Shown here piece by piece: positions 35,295 through 48,064 of a stretch of 64,000 nucleotides of DNA. The notes under the pieces are model-generated. The model was not told the DNA's origin. It worked only from the letters and a program-made list of their open reading frames with translations, and made no database searches. The stretch comes from Nannobrachium achirus. Taxonomy: Eukaryota > Chordata > Actinopteri > Myctophiformes > Myctophidae. The translations under genes and the position numbers were made by a program. Each line of letters starts with the position of its first letter. Position 1 is the stretch's first letter. The DNA is taken from assembly GCA_963921795.1 (NCBI GenBank), contig OY997641.1, positions 53,361,027 through 53,425,026 on the forward strand, read 5' to 3'.

Positions 35295-36012
35295 TAAAGC
35301 AATAAGCCACAAGAGGCGAGTGGTTACCGGGGGAGTATACACCGGCTGAGAGGCGTTGGGAAACACGAGGCGCAGCCTCGTGTGGCTTATTGCTTTTCTA
35401 AAACGGTCACAATATTGCAACATGAATATCATAGCATTGCATTATTTAAAGAAAAAAGTACACTTCTCCGCCACCAGGAAGAGACATTTCCTTGCGTTTA
35501 CCAGCAGGAACGGGACTTACGGAAGCCAGTGTGTGTTTACAAAGTCACGTCATTCTTTTTGCAAAAATAAATAGGGAAACAACCTGGAAACAACACTTGT
35601 GTTAGATCAGTCTCATGTTAAGAAGTTAAGAACCATATTCGATCCATACACATGTTTATTTTCATCCAGATTTAGCTGCTATGTATCACATCAAAAACGC
35701 TAGCATAGCAACCTAAGCTAAACAGCCGAGTGGTGCCTGGAGAATAGAGGGCGCTTGTTGCCTTTACAAGCCCCGCCCGGAGCCATTCAGTCACTGTCCT
35801 ATGCATGCGGGCTGTGCTTAGAAGCACCCGCACGGCAGGATTTGAGAGGAAATCAAACGCTCGCTTCTCTAGTTCAGCCTCACGGCACAGTGGAAAGAAA
35901 TAACGCACCTGGCTTTGATATAAACTGATTCAAGGTATGGGTTACAGTCTCAGGTATACCATGGCACCCAGCCAATCAGAATCAAGGAATGGAACTAGCC
36001 GTTTTAGAAATA
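35295..36012. mobile_element. Foldback-type element with AAGCAATAAGCCAC hairpin
   Basis: AAAGCAATAAGCCACAAGAG is mirrored by CGTGTGGCTTATTGCTTT (35383-35398). TTCTAAAACGG (35396) is mirrored by CCGTTTTAGAA (36000-36010). The two inverted pairs suggest one element or two nested ones. Confidence 0.5.
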
Positions 36013-36017
36013 TATAT

Positions 36018-36475
36018 ATATTCACTTTCCGGCAGAAACCTTGTATCTCCAAGTTTCAAATGTGTATGTTTTTTGGTAAATTAAAGCCCTACTAAATATT
36101 GAATCAAGCAAAAAAAACTGTCCAGGGTGTTCATAAAAGCCTGATTAAATGATAAAATGACCAAAAGTTTTTTTGAAAGTGAAATATCCCTTTAGGTACA
36201 ATTTTGAGGTATTTTGGTTTACCTTCAGAGGCAAATATTGCACTTTTACTCCACTACAATTATTTGAAAACTTGAATTACTAGTTGATTATTATTGCAGC
36301 AAAACATACATCGACCACGCCAGCCCTACTGTATACATTTTCGGCCGTTTGAAAATGCTATTTTTCTTATTTAATTCTGACCCTGTTAATTCTATCCCTA
36401 TTTCCACATCGCAGTATTGATACTTTTATTGTAAGTAGAAAAAAACGTGAGTACTTTTCCCACCACTGCATTTTT
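36018..36475. repeat. Family A end and ACTTTTAC/CCACCACTG remnant
   Basis: CGGCAGAAACCTTGTATCTCC (36031) begins a 3'-truncated family A copy. From about 36190, TTTTACTCCACTACAATTATT and GAGTACTTTTCCCACCACTG belong to the hAT-like remnant family. Confidence 0.6.
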
Positions 36476-36889
36476 ACACCACGCGTCTTTAGCTTTGTAG
36501 CTGCTCCTCTTTTTACTGCACCTGGACGGTCAGAAATGCACGTGAGTACCCGCCCCCCCCCCTGTCCCCCTCGTCCCCGTGTTCCACGTGCTAACCATAA
36601 ATATATCCGCCCCAAAATAACAAATAGCGTATATAACAGAAATAAACCGTTGCTTTGGCGGCAGCGCAGCGCGCCCCCTCAACATCTTGGCGGTGCACGA
36701 GGCGATCGCCATGACAGTATATGCTCATTGCTCAGGGCCAAGTGTGCAGACGCACCGCTAGGCTACGTGCGCGCACTCTTGCAGCCCGCTGGAATCCCCC
36801 AAAGGCAGTCAGATGTATTCAAAATGTCTTACACGGCTCCACTATATATAGCTTCAAAGACCCAGATTTCCCTATGTAGGCAAGGCACA

Positions 36890-36891
36890 TA

Positions 36892-36943
<52 letters not shown>

Positions 36944-37041
36944 CACACACACTGGCATAACACAGCAACACATTAACACGTTGTCTAATACACAGACACG
37001 GTAATGTGCGAACAAAACAGTGACGCCACGTCACTGCATGT

Positions 37042-37134
<93 letters not shown>
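36890..37134. repeat. (ACGC)n and (CA)n arrays
   Basis: ACGC at about 36890-36950, CA at about 37043-37134, separated by unique sequence. Confidence 0.96.
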
Positions 37135-37136
<2 letters not shown>

Positions 37137-37198
37137 GATGAAAGAGATGGGTATAAGGAGACTAACAGATGAAAGTTGCCTAATGATTAAACGTCTGA

Positions 37199-37310
37199 TT
37201 GCAGGAGCCATTTTCTCCTTTCTGTGTGGAGGCTTTCATCCCAGAGGCGCAGGAAAAATATGCAGCAGCTTTGGACGCATTCTGTTCTGACCCGGAGTCT
37301 GGACGCATTA
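37199..37310 (+). other. Exon-like unique segment
   Basis: An AG acceptor-like TTGCAG ends at 37204. The open frame after it (EPFSPFCVEAFIPEAQEKYA) has protein-like composition for about 33 codons before running into a family A MITE at 37313. No donor precedes the MITE. It may be chance, or an exon fragment or conserved DNA with a MITE inserted beside it. Confidence 0.2.
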
Positions 37311-37312
37311 TA

Positions 37313-37524
37313 TCGCCGTTGTCGGGTGGAAACCTTGTATCTCCCAAGTTTCAAATTTGTACGTTCTTTCGCGAAGTAAAGCCCTGCTTCGTCATACAAG
37401 GCCGTCGCACAAAAGTAGTGAAAACAGCAGATCTACAAGCACACAACGCCTCGCGGTGCGAGGCGTTGTGTGCTTCTAGATCGGAACGGTTTTGGACATA
37501 CAAGGTTTTCATCGGACAACGACG
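37313..37524 (+). mobile_element. Family A MITE, copy 9, with TA on both sides
   Basis: TCGCCGTTGTCGGGTGGAAA to ATCGGACAACGACGA, with TA at 37311-37312 and 37525-37526. The segment between the hairpin right arm and the right end is shortened. Confidence 0.85.
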
Positions 37525-37527
<3 letters not shown>

Positions 37528-37574
<47 letters not shown>

Positions 37575-37841
37575 TCTCTCCCTCTCTCTATCCATGTTGT
37601 AACACACAGCTGTAGACTGTAGGAGGCCTGTGTGGAAATGAGGTCACAAGAACCGCCGTTGATGTTGAACAAACCAGTCGCCGACATCGACATGAGCTTT
37701 TTTTTTTAATTATAATTTTTTCTTTTGGTTTGGTTTATTGGCGGTGAACCGAAAGTGGCAGCTCTGCATTTTTAGATTCTCCTGATAGCCGTATTAGGTT
37801 TGTGTCTGGCCGTGCGAGATGGATCTGACGGTATTTTATGG

Positions 37842-37923
<82 letters not shown>
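37528..37923. repeat. (CT)n and (GA)n arrays
   Basis: CT at about 37529-37589, GA at 37846-37923, inverted relative to each other. Confidence 0.95.
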
Positions 37924-37926
<3 letters not shown>

Positions 37927-38179
37927 TAGTGAAGTTCCCAGCATGCCTTTGGGTTGATGCCATTCTCAGCGTATCACTAAACATGAAGAATAAAAACACA
38001 GAGAGACACAGAGAGCTGCCCGCTGTGATGCCTTCATGGTCAATGCTTTCTCTGACTTGTTTACATGCAGCCCCCCTCCCTCCCCCCTCCCTCCCCCCCT
38101 CCCCTGACGACCGAAAAAAAAGAAAAAAAAATAGTCGGGTGAAATATTTGTTTCCAAAACTTTTCACCGTTCAAATGTA

Positions 38180-38362
38180 AAAGCATCAAAAGTAGCAGAT
38201 CTACAAGCTCAAAGCGTCTTGCTTCGCGCCACGTTTCGAGCGCGTGGCTCTGCCGCTTTTGATGCTTTCGCGTGACACTGTATGATCAAAAGTAGGGCAT
38301 GCAGTAATTTACGAAAAAGAAAAAAAAAAAGTTAAACTATGGAGATAAGAGGTTTCTCCATG
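38180..38362. mobile_element. Family B element fragment
   Basis: CATCAAAAGTAGCAGATCTA starts a palindrome that ends GCCGCTTTTGATGCTTTCGC. AGAGGTTTCTCCATGCCGAC marks the degenerate right end. It is a relative of family A with a different outer stem. Confidence 0.55.
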
Positions 38363-38399
38363 CCGACAGCAGCAAAATGTATTTGTCTGTTAAGACCTG

Positions 38400-38735
38400 G
38401 ATTTTCTTTATACAAAAATAGCAGATATACAAGCTCATAGTGCGGCACCGAGTGCTGCACTAGATAGTAGATCTGCAATTTTTTGAAAAATGAACATTTG
38501 TGCAAATCTTTGAATATATATTTTTCAAAGCAAACATTTGCAACTCAAATCTCTGCTTTTGGGGGTCCCTGTAATAACATATTTTGAGACGGGGGGTCTG
38601 TGGCCAAATACATAATAGCAGGTCCTTGACAAAATAGCAGATATTCAAGCTTGCAGTGCGGCACTCGGTGACATGCTGTGAGCTTGTATATCTGCTATTT
38701 TTCAATAGCTAAAGCATAAAATAAAGGTTAAAGTG
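38400..38735 (+). mobile_element. Family C unit, copy 5
   Basis: The first hairpin (38415-38487, loop CGGCACCGAGTGCTG), GGTCTGTGGCCAAATACATA, and the second hairpin (38632-38706, loop CGGCACTCGGTG) then CAATAGCTAAAGCATAAAAT. The left outer boundary is worn. Confidence 0.6.
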
Positions 38736-39416
38736 GTTCAAGTCTACGTCTAAGTCACAGATGCGTTCCTAAATGTACTTGGTATACTTTCCACCAACTG
38801 GAAAAATATGACTTTGGAGAGTCATGACCAACAAGTAGAAGATGCGTAGCACGCGCTGCGGGATTAGAAACGCTGTTCTGGATCCATCATTTAGATCTAA
38901 TCTACATCCGGGAAGCCTGCATGCTGATAATAAACACACCGTGGCAGAGAGAAGGAGGAATAAAAAAAGCCTGTAACCGGCTAGTTCATGCCAAGGTTAT
39001 TATATTTAATTAAAAATAAAATAAAATAACAAAAACGTAACATGTTTTAGTTAAAGATGGGGTGCCATGATTTCCCCCGCCCCTAAAACATGATTATCAG
39101 GTATTATGATTATACTAGGAGGAAGATGTTTTCCCAAAAAGTGTACAGAAAGAAAAAGCCACACCCACCAGTTCATTACGTATGCCTGGATGTCATGGTG
39201 AGCTGAAGTTAGCCACACCCACAGTGTTGGGTGAATGGTAAAAGGGGAGGGGATGATTATATGATGTCACTCTATCTTTGTTTTTGGATCGGCACTTTTG
39301 ACCCACAAGGTGACAGCCTCAAGGAAGAAACCCAAAATACAAAGGGAATACATAATTGCTAAGTACACCCTCCTAGACACATGAAAGTTAGCCTACAAAA
39401 CTGCACTATGTAGGCT
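38736..39416. other. Unassigned sequence
   Basis: AT-rich; GCCACACCCACCAG and GCCACACCCACAG form a short direct repeat (about 39158, 39211). No gene is seen. Confidence 0.35.
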
Positions 39417-39678
39417 AAGGTGCCGGCTACACAGAGCTGGATATTACTGAAGCTAGACATTTTTTTTTGTGCTGTTTTGCAATAAGTGGAGAGATTGAAA
39501 AATATCCGATTCACTGGATCCGTGTAGACAGGGACCCCGGATATCTCTGAAGACTTTACTGTGTGTGTGCTTGTTAGACCTAGATATCTTTGTCGTGTGG
39601 ACCTAGATATTTTTCTATGTGGCTAGCTGAAAAACCGGGATATCTGAAAAATCCAGCTCCGTGTAGCCATGGCCTAAC
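39417..39678. mobile_element. MITE with GGCTACAC.GAGCTGGAT inverted ends
   Basis: GGCTACACAGAGCTGGATAT at the left and ATCCAGCTCCGTGTAGCC at the right, with internal GGATAT/ATATCC motifs also inverted. Confidence 0.7.
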
Positions 39679-39967
39679 TTGCCTCTTCTACCCTAGATTT
39701 GAACCTGGTTTACCGTTGAACCAATAGAGCCTGCATCCTGCTTGCTCAGGGGATAAATGTAATCTTGACCTTCAGGTCAACAGTTGTGTCAGATCCCGTG
39801 TCTATAGGTGAGACATGACCTTTGACACGATACAGTATACAGTATGCCTTAATAGAAGAGCAGGGAGACCTTAATATACAACCACCACAATTGTATACGT
39901 TATTTTGTATTGGCACTCAATACAGATTGGACAAAATGTAATTTTATTCATGAAAGAAAGTTACATA

Positions 39968-41260
39968 TCATCGTTGTCGGGTGGAAACCGTGTATGTCCA
40001 AAACTTGTGAAAAAGGGTAGGAGGTCTGCCCCCAGTGAAAACAGCCAATACCAGGCTATACCAAAAAAAACAAGAAAAAACAACAAAAAAAAAAAACAAC
40101 AAAAGTGACTAAATTATACTAAAATAAAAGTCCTAAGTTTTAGTGGTCACATAAATCCACACGTAAATTAACTCTTAACTAATTATGGATATACACTGTA
40201 GAAAGCAAACTGTCTGCATTTAGAGCAAGTATTTTGCTTGAAATGCCATAAAACTCAATTTTGGGTGGATTTTTAGTGGTTTGGGCATTAAAAACTGCTT
40301 CACAGCCAAATCGCCAAAAATCGCCATTTTGGGGGGGGGGGGGGGCTGAGGCAGCCAGATCGCCAAACGTCGCCTTGCTGATGATTTTCTGATTTTTTTG
40401 GTATTTTTTGACATTTTTAGAGCAAAAACTGACCTTTCTAGCTTCATTTCAGTCTAAAGAAACATTTTGCGATGGAAATGACATCATCGATGACGTAACC
40501 CGGAAGTCGTTTGCCCATAACATAGCATAGGCCTTTTTTTAGCATTGAAAGCTAACGTTTTTCTTATCAAACTTTACCATATTTAGACGGATTTTCATTC
40601 GGAAAAAAGTGGCTGGGCTGACAGAGTGGTCACCCAGGAGCAAAAACGATTGTGCACGGCGTGCGCACGACGTTCAGGGCGTGCGGGATCGCTCCCGTTC
40701 GACGGACCGGGAGCCATAATGGCCGCTCCATCGGCGGCCATTATGGTCCACACGCGGTCCAGGCTTGGTCCAGCCTGGAAGACCTAATCGTTGGGCACAC
40801 TCTAGTGGTATAGTACGTGTACTACATTCTGCAATCATATTATCCCTGCTGGGTTTCTGTACTCATAACTTGGAAATTAATAATATTCCTGGCAGTATAG
40901 GCGCACAAGCATATTGTAAATGGCTGTGTATGTGTTAAGGGGTTATTCACGAAAAATGCCCAAGGGATATCACTGTCCTGGGCACCCTCTTGAAGAGGTG
41001 ACCCTAAGCTACAAGAATCAGTTGAGAAAAAAAACTTTTACAGACGAAACCACGTTCAGCCAAAAATCACATGTTTTTCCCGGACTATAGTGCCTTTTAA
41101 TGGAATAAAAATAAAAAAGGAGGCTATACAAACAACAACAACAACAACAAAAGTCACTAAATTATACTAATATAATAGAGAAAATGTCCTAAGGTTTAGT
41201 GGTTACATAAATCCACTGGTAAATGAACTCTTAACTAATGATGAATCAATGTATAACTCC
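39968..41260. repeat. Family A end, then direct repeats bounding a 950-base block
   Basis: TCATCGTTGTCGGGTGGAAA (39968) is a truncated family A end. ACTAAATTATACTA..ATA and CACATAAATCCAC...ACTCTTAACTAAT occur at about 40106-40190 and again at 41157-41246. Between them are a minus-strand open frame with proline run (no known domain), a G-run, and a palindrome CCATAATGGCCGC / GCGGCCATTATGG (about 40711-40746). Confidence 0.55.
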
Positions 41261-41630
41261 TACATGAATTCCTCATTCATTCCTGGTGAGGAGAGTCCCA
41301 GGTTGGACTGGTTGGTCCCAGGAGCACCCCCAGATGGGTCATGGTTTTCATCAATAGTTTAATTATGCACTGAATGTCACGTAATTAATTGCTTTATTAA
41401 TAATAATTAATTGAGGCTTAAGTAATGATTAACTGATGATGATGACAGCCATGATCCAGCTGTCCCCCTGGGACCTGCATGCCTGCCCAGTGAGACGCTC
41501 CAACCGCTCCAGCTCTGGAGACCTCCAGCAGTCTAGAACAGGGGTTTTCAAAGTGGGTGACGCGAGATAATTTGATGATAATATTTGGAATTTATTTGGA
41601 CACTTGAAAAAATATTTAGTATCATTTTAA

Positions 41631-42017
41631 AGGTGATACACCATGAAAATTCACTTTTCCTATTTTAAAACCTTTTTTTGGGGTCCCACTAGCACCTTCT
41701 ATCCTCTCAAAGTCCCATTTCAGACCGTTGTGTCTTTCTCTGGTTTTGGGAAGGTGGAGGTTAAAAGCATCCCACGGGTTCTCAAAACAGGCTGTCCAGA
41801 TTTGTTGCCGTTTGTGACGTCATAAACGGCAGTTTTTGAAGAAAAGAAAAAAAATCAGGCCAAAGGTGGTACTGCAGCTGAAAATGCTCTGAGAGCCATT
41901 CAAAAATGAGAGGCTCTCTATTCAGGAGTGGTAATTTAGCCTCAAACCTTTTGAAAAACGTTTTTGGGACATAAACACTATGACATAAATACTTTTTAAA
42001 TGCATGGTGTATCACCT
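41631..42017 (+). mobile_element. piggyBac-like MITE, complete copy
   Basis: AGGTGATACACCATG and CATGGTGTATCACCT ends with TTAA on each side (41627-41630, 42018-42021). The inverted ends extend little beyond 15 bases. No coding capacity. Confidence 0.88.
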
Positions 42018-42148
42018 TTAAACTTGTAGTACAAAGTTATTTTCAGTCAGTTCTAACCAAAAATGGCTGTTATCTCAATGTGTTCCTCACAACATAATCG
42101 CTAAAATATGCTATAAATATAAGGTGCTGGGAGTGAAAATGTTCAATA

Positions 42149-42405
42149 TCGTCACTGTCAGGCAAAAACCTTTTATCTCCAAGTTTCAAATGTGTGTTTT
42201 TTGGTAAAATTAAAGCCCTACTTCATCATACAAAAGTGTCACACACGTAGTGAAAATAGCAGATCTACAAGCACACAACGCCTCGCAATGCGAGGCGTTG
42301 TGTGCTTGTAGATCGGCTATTTTCACTATTTTAAATCGTTTTTTATAATAATAACACAAAAAGAGAAGGTTTTAGACATACAAGGTTTCCACCCGACAAC
42401 GACGA
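42149..42405 (+). mobile_element. Family A MITE, copy 10
   Basis: TCGTCACTGTCAGGCAAAAA to CCACCCGACAACGACGA. TA precedes and TT follows. Palindrome loop CTCGCAATGCGAG. Confidence 0.8.
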
Positions 42406-42489
42406 TTTAATGTAGGGGTGCCTCGGATGAAAAATAAATATTCATGGGGTGCCCTGAGACAAAAAATTTTGGGAACCCCTGGTCTAGAA

Positions 42490-42690
42490 CACACAGATGG
42501 TTCCGAAACCATGGGGTCGGTGCCCCCAGGGGGTCCCCAAATTATTTTGGGGAGGTCGCCAGATGATTAGCAACATTGGTTTCTCAGTAAACTGTCTGCA
42601 AAATGCCTAAACAATTTCCAATTTAATTTAAAACCAAATTGTCAAATATTACAAACAGTGTGACAATGGTTGTTGCGGCCGTAGGTCGCA
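42490..42690. repeat. Family G fragment without hairpin
   Basis: GGTTCCGAAACCATGGGGTC and CCCCCAGGGGGTCCCC match the G left end. CATTGGTTTCTCAGTAAAC aligns with the interior of copy 28086. Confidence 0.5.
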
Positions 42691-42854
42691 GTTTACTATC
42701 AGAACCGTCACAGAAAGTCCGGACGGGTAACGCCTGATATGATCAACTATACAGTAGCCTATATATATATATTTTTTTTTTAAATACACATATTAAACTC
42801 AGACTGTATTTCAGGACAGCAATTCTCAAACCTCAAGGAGCAGCAGTTTTATTA

Positions 42855-43078
42855 TCGTCTCTGTCTGGTGGAAACCCAAACCCCATATATAAAACTGTTT
42901 TTAAATTAAATTAAATAGAATTAAATTCAAAAACAGCAAAAGTTGCAAATCTACAAACTGCGTTTCAACCTTGTGTGGATCTGCTACTTTTGATGCTTTT
43001 GTGTGACGCTGTGGTGTGATCAAGCAGGGCGTTAATTTACGAAGAAACAAAAAGTTCAAATTTGGAAATAACAGGTAA
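42855..43078 (+). mobile_element. Family B element
   Basis: TCGTCTCTGTCTGGTGGAAA start after TA. The degenerate hairpin has arms AAAGTTGCAAATCTACAAAC and GTGGATCTGCTACTTTTG, extended by GATGC. The right end is worn (GGAAATAACAGG). Confidence 0.6.
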
Positions 43079-43470
43079 GATTTTATGCATTACGCCCCCC
43101 CTGATCTACAGTATGTTAATTTAACACAATGGCTACGGTTACATGGACAACATTCCGAACAGAGATTCATACCCAGCTGTTTGTTTACATGGAAACGGAA
43201 TAAAAATCTATTCTGATTCAAACGTTATACATACTACCCCTCCAGAGCGGACTGAGAATTAATTCGGAATGGAATATTCTATTCCATTCTGATGTGTTTA
43301 CATGAGCATTTTCATTCTGCATGAACAGTCATTCTGAATACAAGTAGAATATACGTACCTGCCCATGAAACCGCAGACTGTGAATCTTTTCCCAATTTTA
43401 AGACTATCTCTACAAACCTTTTTTTGTTGTTCTGTAACACTGTAAAACAAACACCGAGTCTGTTTCTCAC

Positions 43471-43641
<171 letters not shown>

Positions 43642-43799
43642 GCGCTCGTGTTTTACATACAAATGGCAGTTGTGTCACTTTGTAGGGCAACTCAACATAT
43701 TCAACCTTGGATGTTGACAAGGTAACATTTGTGAGAGTTATTGTTTTCAGAGGAGGTCGGGGGGGGGGGGGGTGTACTGATGGTTACGGTGGGGGGGGG

Positions 43800-44060
43800 T
43801 CGATTAGAGCTGGTCTCATAAAAGTCAGGTGACACCTATAAGCTCATCTGCCTCCCGCGATTTATTAACAAAACGCCTGTTCCACGGGCATAATGGAGCG
43901 TGTCACGACGCAAAATCGCTAAATAAGTTATCCGGGAAGTGGCTAATTCCACCCGCGTCATCATTCTCATGGCAGCCATTTGTGCGGCAGGTGATTTACC
44001 TTCGGCGGGGGGCAACGTGAGTCCTGATGTGATGGCAGCCCGTGTGTCCTGTACTCGCCG
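43800..44060. other. Unique segment, possible conserved non-coding DNA
   Basis: High-complexity sequence (for example CGCGATTTATTAACAAAACG) with no repeat copy in the window and no intact reading frame. Confidence 0.3.
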
Positions 44061-44214
44061 TTTTTTTACTTAAAGGGGCCTAGACGCTCCAGGCGGATTT
44101 TGTAGTTTGTTTACCCAATGGTTCAGCTTAAAAACTACGGCAGATTAAAGGTAGGGTAAGTGATTTCACTTAAGTTTCAGTTTCAGTTGTCATGTAGGTG
44201 ACAGGCGGCGGCCT

Positions 44215-44345
44215 TCCTCCAATCATGATCAAGTGGGGGCGGGCCTTGGTGCGCATAAGGCCCACCCCTGCTCCACCATGATTGGAGAAAGGCCCCACTC
44301 TATCCTGATTGGAGGAAAACCTGTCTCCTCCACCAAATCTGAAAC
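44215..44345. repeat. CCAATCATGAT palindrome
   Basis: CCAATCATGATCAAGTGGGG is partly mirrored by CTGCTCCACCATGATTGG, and a third reversed piece (CTCTATCCTGATTGGAGG) follows. Confidence 0.6.
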
Positions 44346-44419
44346 TGCTTTTTTCTCCTCACAGGAGATAAGGCTGAAGTCCTTATATGGACCAAACACT
44401 ATATAGTAACCATTAAGAC

Positions 44420-44760
44420 ACCTAAGGGCAAAAAGCGATCTAAATGGCGAGGTTGCCCTATCTGTCTTGGCCATATATGAATTTTGTAACATTCTCCTAA
44501 CAGGGCATCATCTGGGATACAATCCATTTTATGCCCATGTATGGAGATCCCTAACAGAATCCCTTTTATGCCCTTTTATGGAGATCCCTGCTCTGAGTAT
44601 CTGACATCACTGTGATGTCACCTGTTTATGCCCATATATGGAGATCCCTGCTCTGAGTATCTGACATCACTGTGATGTCACCTGTTTATGCCCATTTATG
44701 GAGATCCCTGCTCTGAGTATCTGACATCACTGTGATGTCCGGTGGGTTTCCACCGGACAG
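44420..44760. repeat. 60-bp tandem repeat, about three copies
   Basis: The unit includes TTTATGCCCATATATGGAGA, CCCTGCTCTGAGTATCTGAC and ATCACTGTGATGTCACCTG. It ends in a family B terminus, TTTCCACCGGACAGAGACGA. The same unit in reverse is at 15411-15550. Confidence 0.85.
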
Positions 44761-44953
44761 AGACGATATCAAACTGCTGCTCCTTCAGGTTTGAGAATCG
44801 CTGTCCTAAAATACTGTCTGAGTTTAATATGTGTATTTAAAAAATATAAAGGCTACTGTATATTTTTTCATAAAACAATACATTTGATATAAAAAATGTA
44901 ATAAAACAAAAATCCCCAGCTTTCAGACCTAAACGTCGACGAATGATTATATG

Positions 44954-45204
44954 TCGTCACTGTCGGGCAGAAACCTTGTATCTCCAAGTTTCAAATGTGT
45001 ACGTTTTTTCGCAAAGCAAAGCCCTGCTTCATCATACAAGACCGCTGCGAAAAAGTAGGCAGATCTACAAGCACACAACGCCTCGCACCGCGAGGCGGTG
45101 TGTGCTTGTAGATCGGCTGTTTTCACTAGTTTAAATCGTTTTTAAAATGACAAATGCAAAACGAAGAGTTTTGGAGATACAAGGTTTCCACCCGACAACG
45201 ACGA
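44954..45204 (+). mobile_element. Family A MITE, copy 11
   Basis: TCGTCACTGTCGGGCAG to CCACCCGACAACGACGA, followed by TA. Palindrome loop CTCGCACCGCGAG. Confidence 0.8.
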
Positions 45205-45475
45205 TATGCTTTTATTTATATAATATAATATAATATAATTGGGTGTCTGTATAGCGAGGTTGTTGCCGAGGCTCTTTTTCATGTTTTTAGCCCTCTCTCG
45301 TTTTGCTCTCTCCGTCCTGACGGGCCATAATTAAGGGAAGGAAAGAGTGTGTTCCTTCAATTAACAGAGCGGGGGGGATGGAGGAAACGGCCTCTTTTTG
45401 AAAAAAGCACTGGTCCTTCTCTCCGAGAAATAAATGAGGTGGCCGGTAATGAGATAGGCAAAGCTACGTGCGCGT
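45205..45475. other. Unique segment after a short (TATAA)n
   Basis: TATAA units at about 45217-45239, then complex sequence (for example GGGCCATAATTAAGGGAAGG) with no copy elsewhere. Candidate conserved DNA only by complexity. Confidence 0.3.
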
Positions 45476-45480
45476 GCGAG

Positions 45481-45980
<500 letters not shown>

Positions 45981-46029
45981 AGTAGGTACAGTATGTATGT
46001 ATATGGACTTTGTCATGCCGCAATGGAGC

Positions 46030-46340
46030 ATGCCCTTAAATCTACAAGCTCACAAGCCGGAGTTGTGAGCTTGTACATCGGCTCGTTTGGTCGTTGATGA
46101 GGGGGCATAATAAATTAGTCATGGCATCCATGATGCAGGGAGCGCTGCGTTGTTGCTGACTCTACCGTGTGTGCACACTGCAAAACCCCGGAACGTACAG
46201 TATTTAGATGAAACAAATCCATTTGATCGATGAAATACTCGTCATAATTGGCTGTTTGATTCATTGGGGGTGTGTGTGTGAAGCATGTGTGCTCGCATAA
46301 GGCGTTAATTACGAAAAAAAAATGACATGTTTTAATATGG
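46030..46340. other. Hairpin copy and unique sequence
   Basis: AAATCTACAAGCTCACAAGC and GTTGTGAGCTTGTACATCGG (46038-46083) form a hairpin without family A flanks. The rest is unique sequence. Confidence 0.5.
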
Positions 46341-46348
46341 AGAGAATA

Positions 46349-46549
46349 TCGTCACTGTCGGGCAGAAACCTTGAATCTCCAAGTTTCAAATTTGTATGTT
46401 TTTTTCTCAAAGTAAAGCCCTGCTTCATCAGACAAGGCCGTCGCACAAAAGTAGTGGCGTTGTGTGCTTGTAGATCGGCTGTTTTCACTAGGTTAGTTAA
46501 TTTTTTAAACGATGAATACAAAATTAACGGTTTCCACCCGACAACGACG
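46349..46549 (+). mobile_element. Family A MITE, copy 12, hairpin left arm deleted
   Basis: TCGTCACTGTCGGGCAG after TA. The text jumps from GCACAAAAGTAGTGG to CGTTGTGTGCTTGTAGATCG, removing the left arm and half the loop. Right end CCACCCGACAACGACG. Confidence 0.75.
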
Positions 46550-46689
46550 TCTTCCAGACAGCTATAGTGGTTATGAAAATACGCTGTATTTGTAAGGAAA
46601 ACAGAGTTTAATCACTACTATAGTTACTACTGTATGTGTGCAGTTTGTGAACAAATAAAGCTGCGGAAAATGCTGTTCAGTCAATGATG

Positions 46690-47125
46690 GGAAAAGTACT
46701 CACCATTTCTCACCAGTGGTGATTTTTTACTTAATTCAAAGCATCAATACTGCAATTTAGAAATACTCTGTTACAAATACAAGTCCGTAATTCAAAATGT
46801 AACATACCAAAGTGATGTTTTTCAGCCTCTGCCTCTTTCAGGATATGAACAGGAAGCCGGGGGCGGGGCCAGGAATAACGTGAATAGGCCTTTTTCCAGA
46901 GCGCTGCCTGTCTCTGTGTGAAGTGGTGCCGCTTGACAACAGAGGGGTCAATTGGGTATGGCAAGGTGCCATAACTTGGCTACAGGGAAAAAATAATAAA
47001 ATGTACTTCTTAAAATAAATTCATCATGCCTGTTGCTAAGGTATGGCAACATGACTGGGGTCTTGCACGCGTGCCTTCGTGCACGTGCAAGACACCAGTC
47101 ATGTTGCCATACCATATTTTTGCTG
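46690..47125. repeat. GGTATGGCA family with hairpin
   Basis: GGTATGGCAACATGACTGG and ACCAGTCATGTTGCCATACC (47040-47112) are inverse arms around GTCTTGCACGCGTGCC. The left flank GGTCAATTGGGTATGGCA and GTACTTCTTAAAATAAATT recur at 51680-51760 and 52790-52850. Confidence 0.65.
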
Positions 47126-47589
47126 AACTGACGCCACTGCTTGACACCGTAACTATGACTGCCGCTCTGAGAAATCGTTCAAATTGAAATAGTCATCTCT
47201 ATAAATACTTCACCTAATTCTATAAAGCACGTAAATTGCCTCAACGAGAACAATGTTGGTGTAATGAAGATATAGGCTTTTTTTTTATTTTTTAAACGCG
47301 TATTGATTTTCAACTACAGTCCAACTTTTCACCGTTGTGCTGAAATCATGGACTCAATCCAACGAGCAAACATTATGCTTTGGAAAATGGTCGGCAGTAA
47401 TTGGTCCTTTAATGTCATAACCAAGGTTTTACTTGGTTGTCTGGCTTGAGAAATATAAAAGAAAAGAAAGACACAAAGAATGTGTAAAAAAAGAGGAGAC
47501 GGGTCTATTTTCAGTAAAGATATGTCAAGGTAACTGGCTGAATAGACTGTTGTCAGCATGTCTCAACGAACAAACATTCATAGGTAGAT

Positions 47590-47775
47590 AGACAGCGGTG
47601 TTAAGTTACAAATGACCGATACTCAAGTATTGTACTTGAGGACAATTTTGAGGTACTGTACTTCATACTTTACTGGACTATTTCCAATGTTATACTTCTA
47701 CTCCACTACATCTCATAGGCAAATATTGTACTTTTGACTCCACTATTTCAAAACTTTAGTTACTAGTGACGTTGT
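47590..47775. repeat. ACTTTTAC-type hAT-like remnant
   Basis: ACTCAAGTATTGTACTTGAG and CTCCACTACATCTCATAGGC place it in the family seen at 297 and 36190. Confidence 0.65.
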
Positions 47776-48064
47776 ACAGTATATTGTTGTTATTTACCAC
47801 CCTAGGTTGCAGTTAACCATGAAACCCTTTCCACCTTTTCTTTCGACTTTGGGCGTTCCCTGCCACGCTTTTTGGTTTTCTTACCTTTTAAAAGTAGTCA
47901 CAGCATATCCATCTCAAGGAAATCCAGTAAAATCACAGCATGCCGCTGTGACAAAAGACTGCATGTTAATCCGTCGAGCCTTTCAAAAGCTATGAGCTAA
48001 TTGAGTTAGCTGTTTACACTGGGAGCACCACGTGCCACACAGGAAACAGAGAAATGGGCATTTC

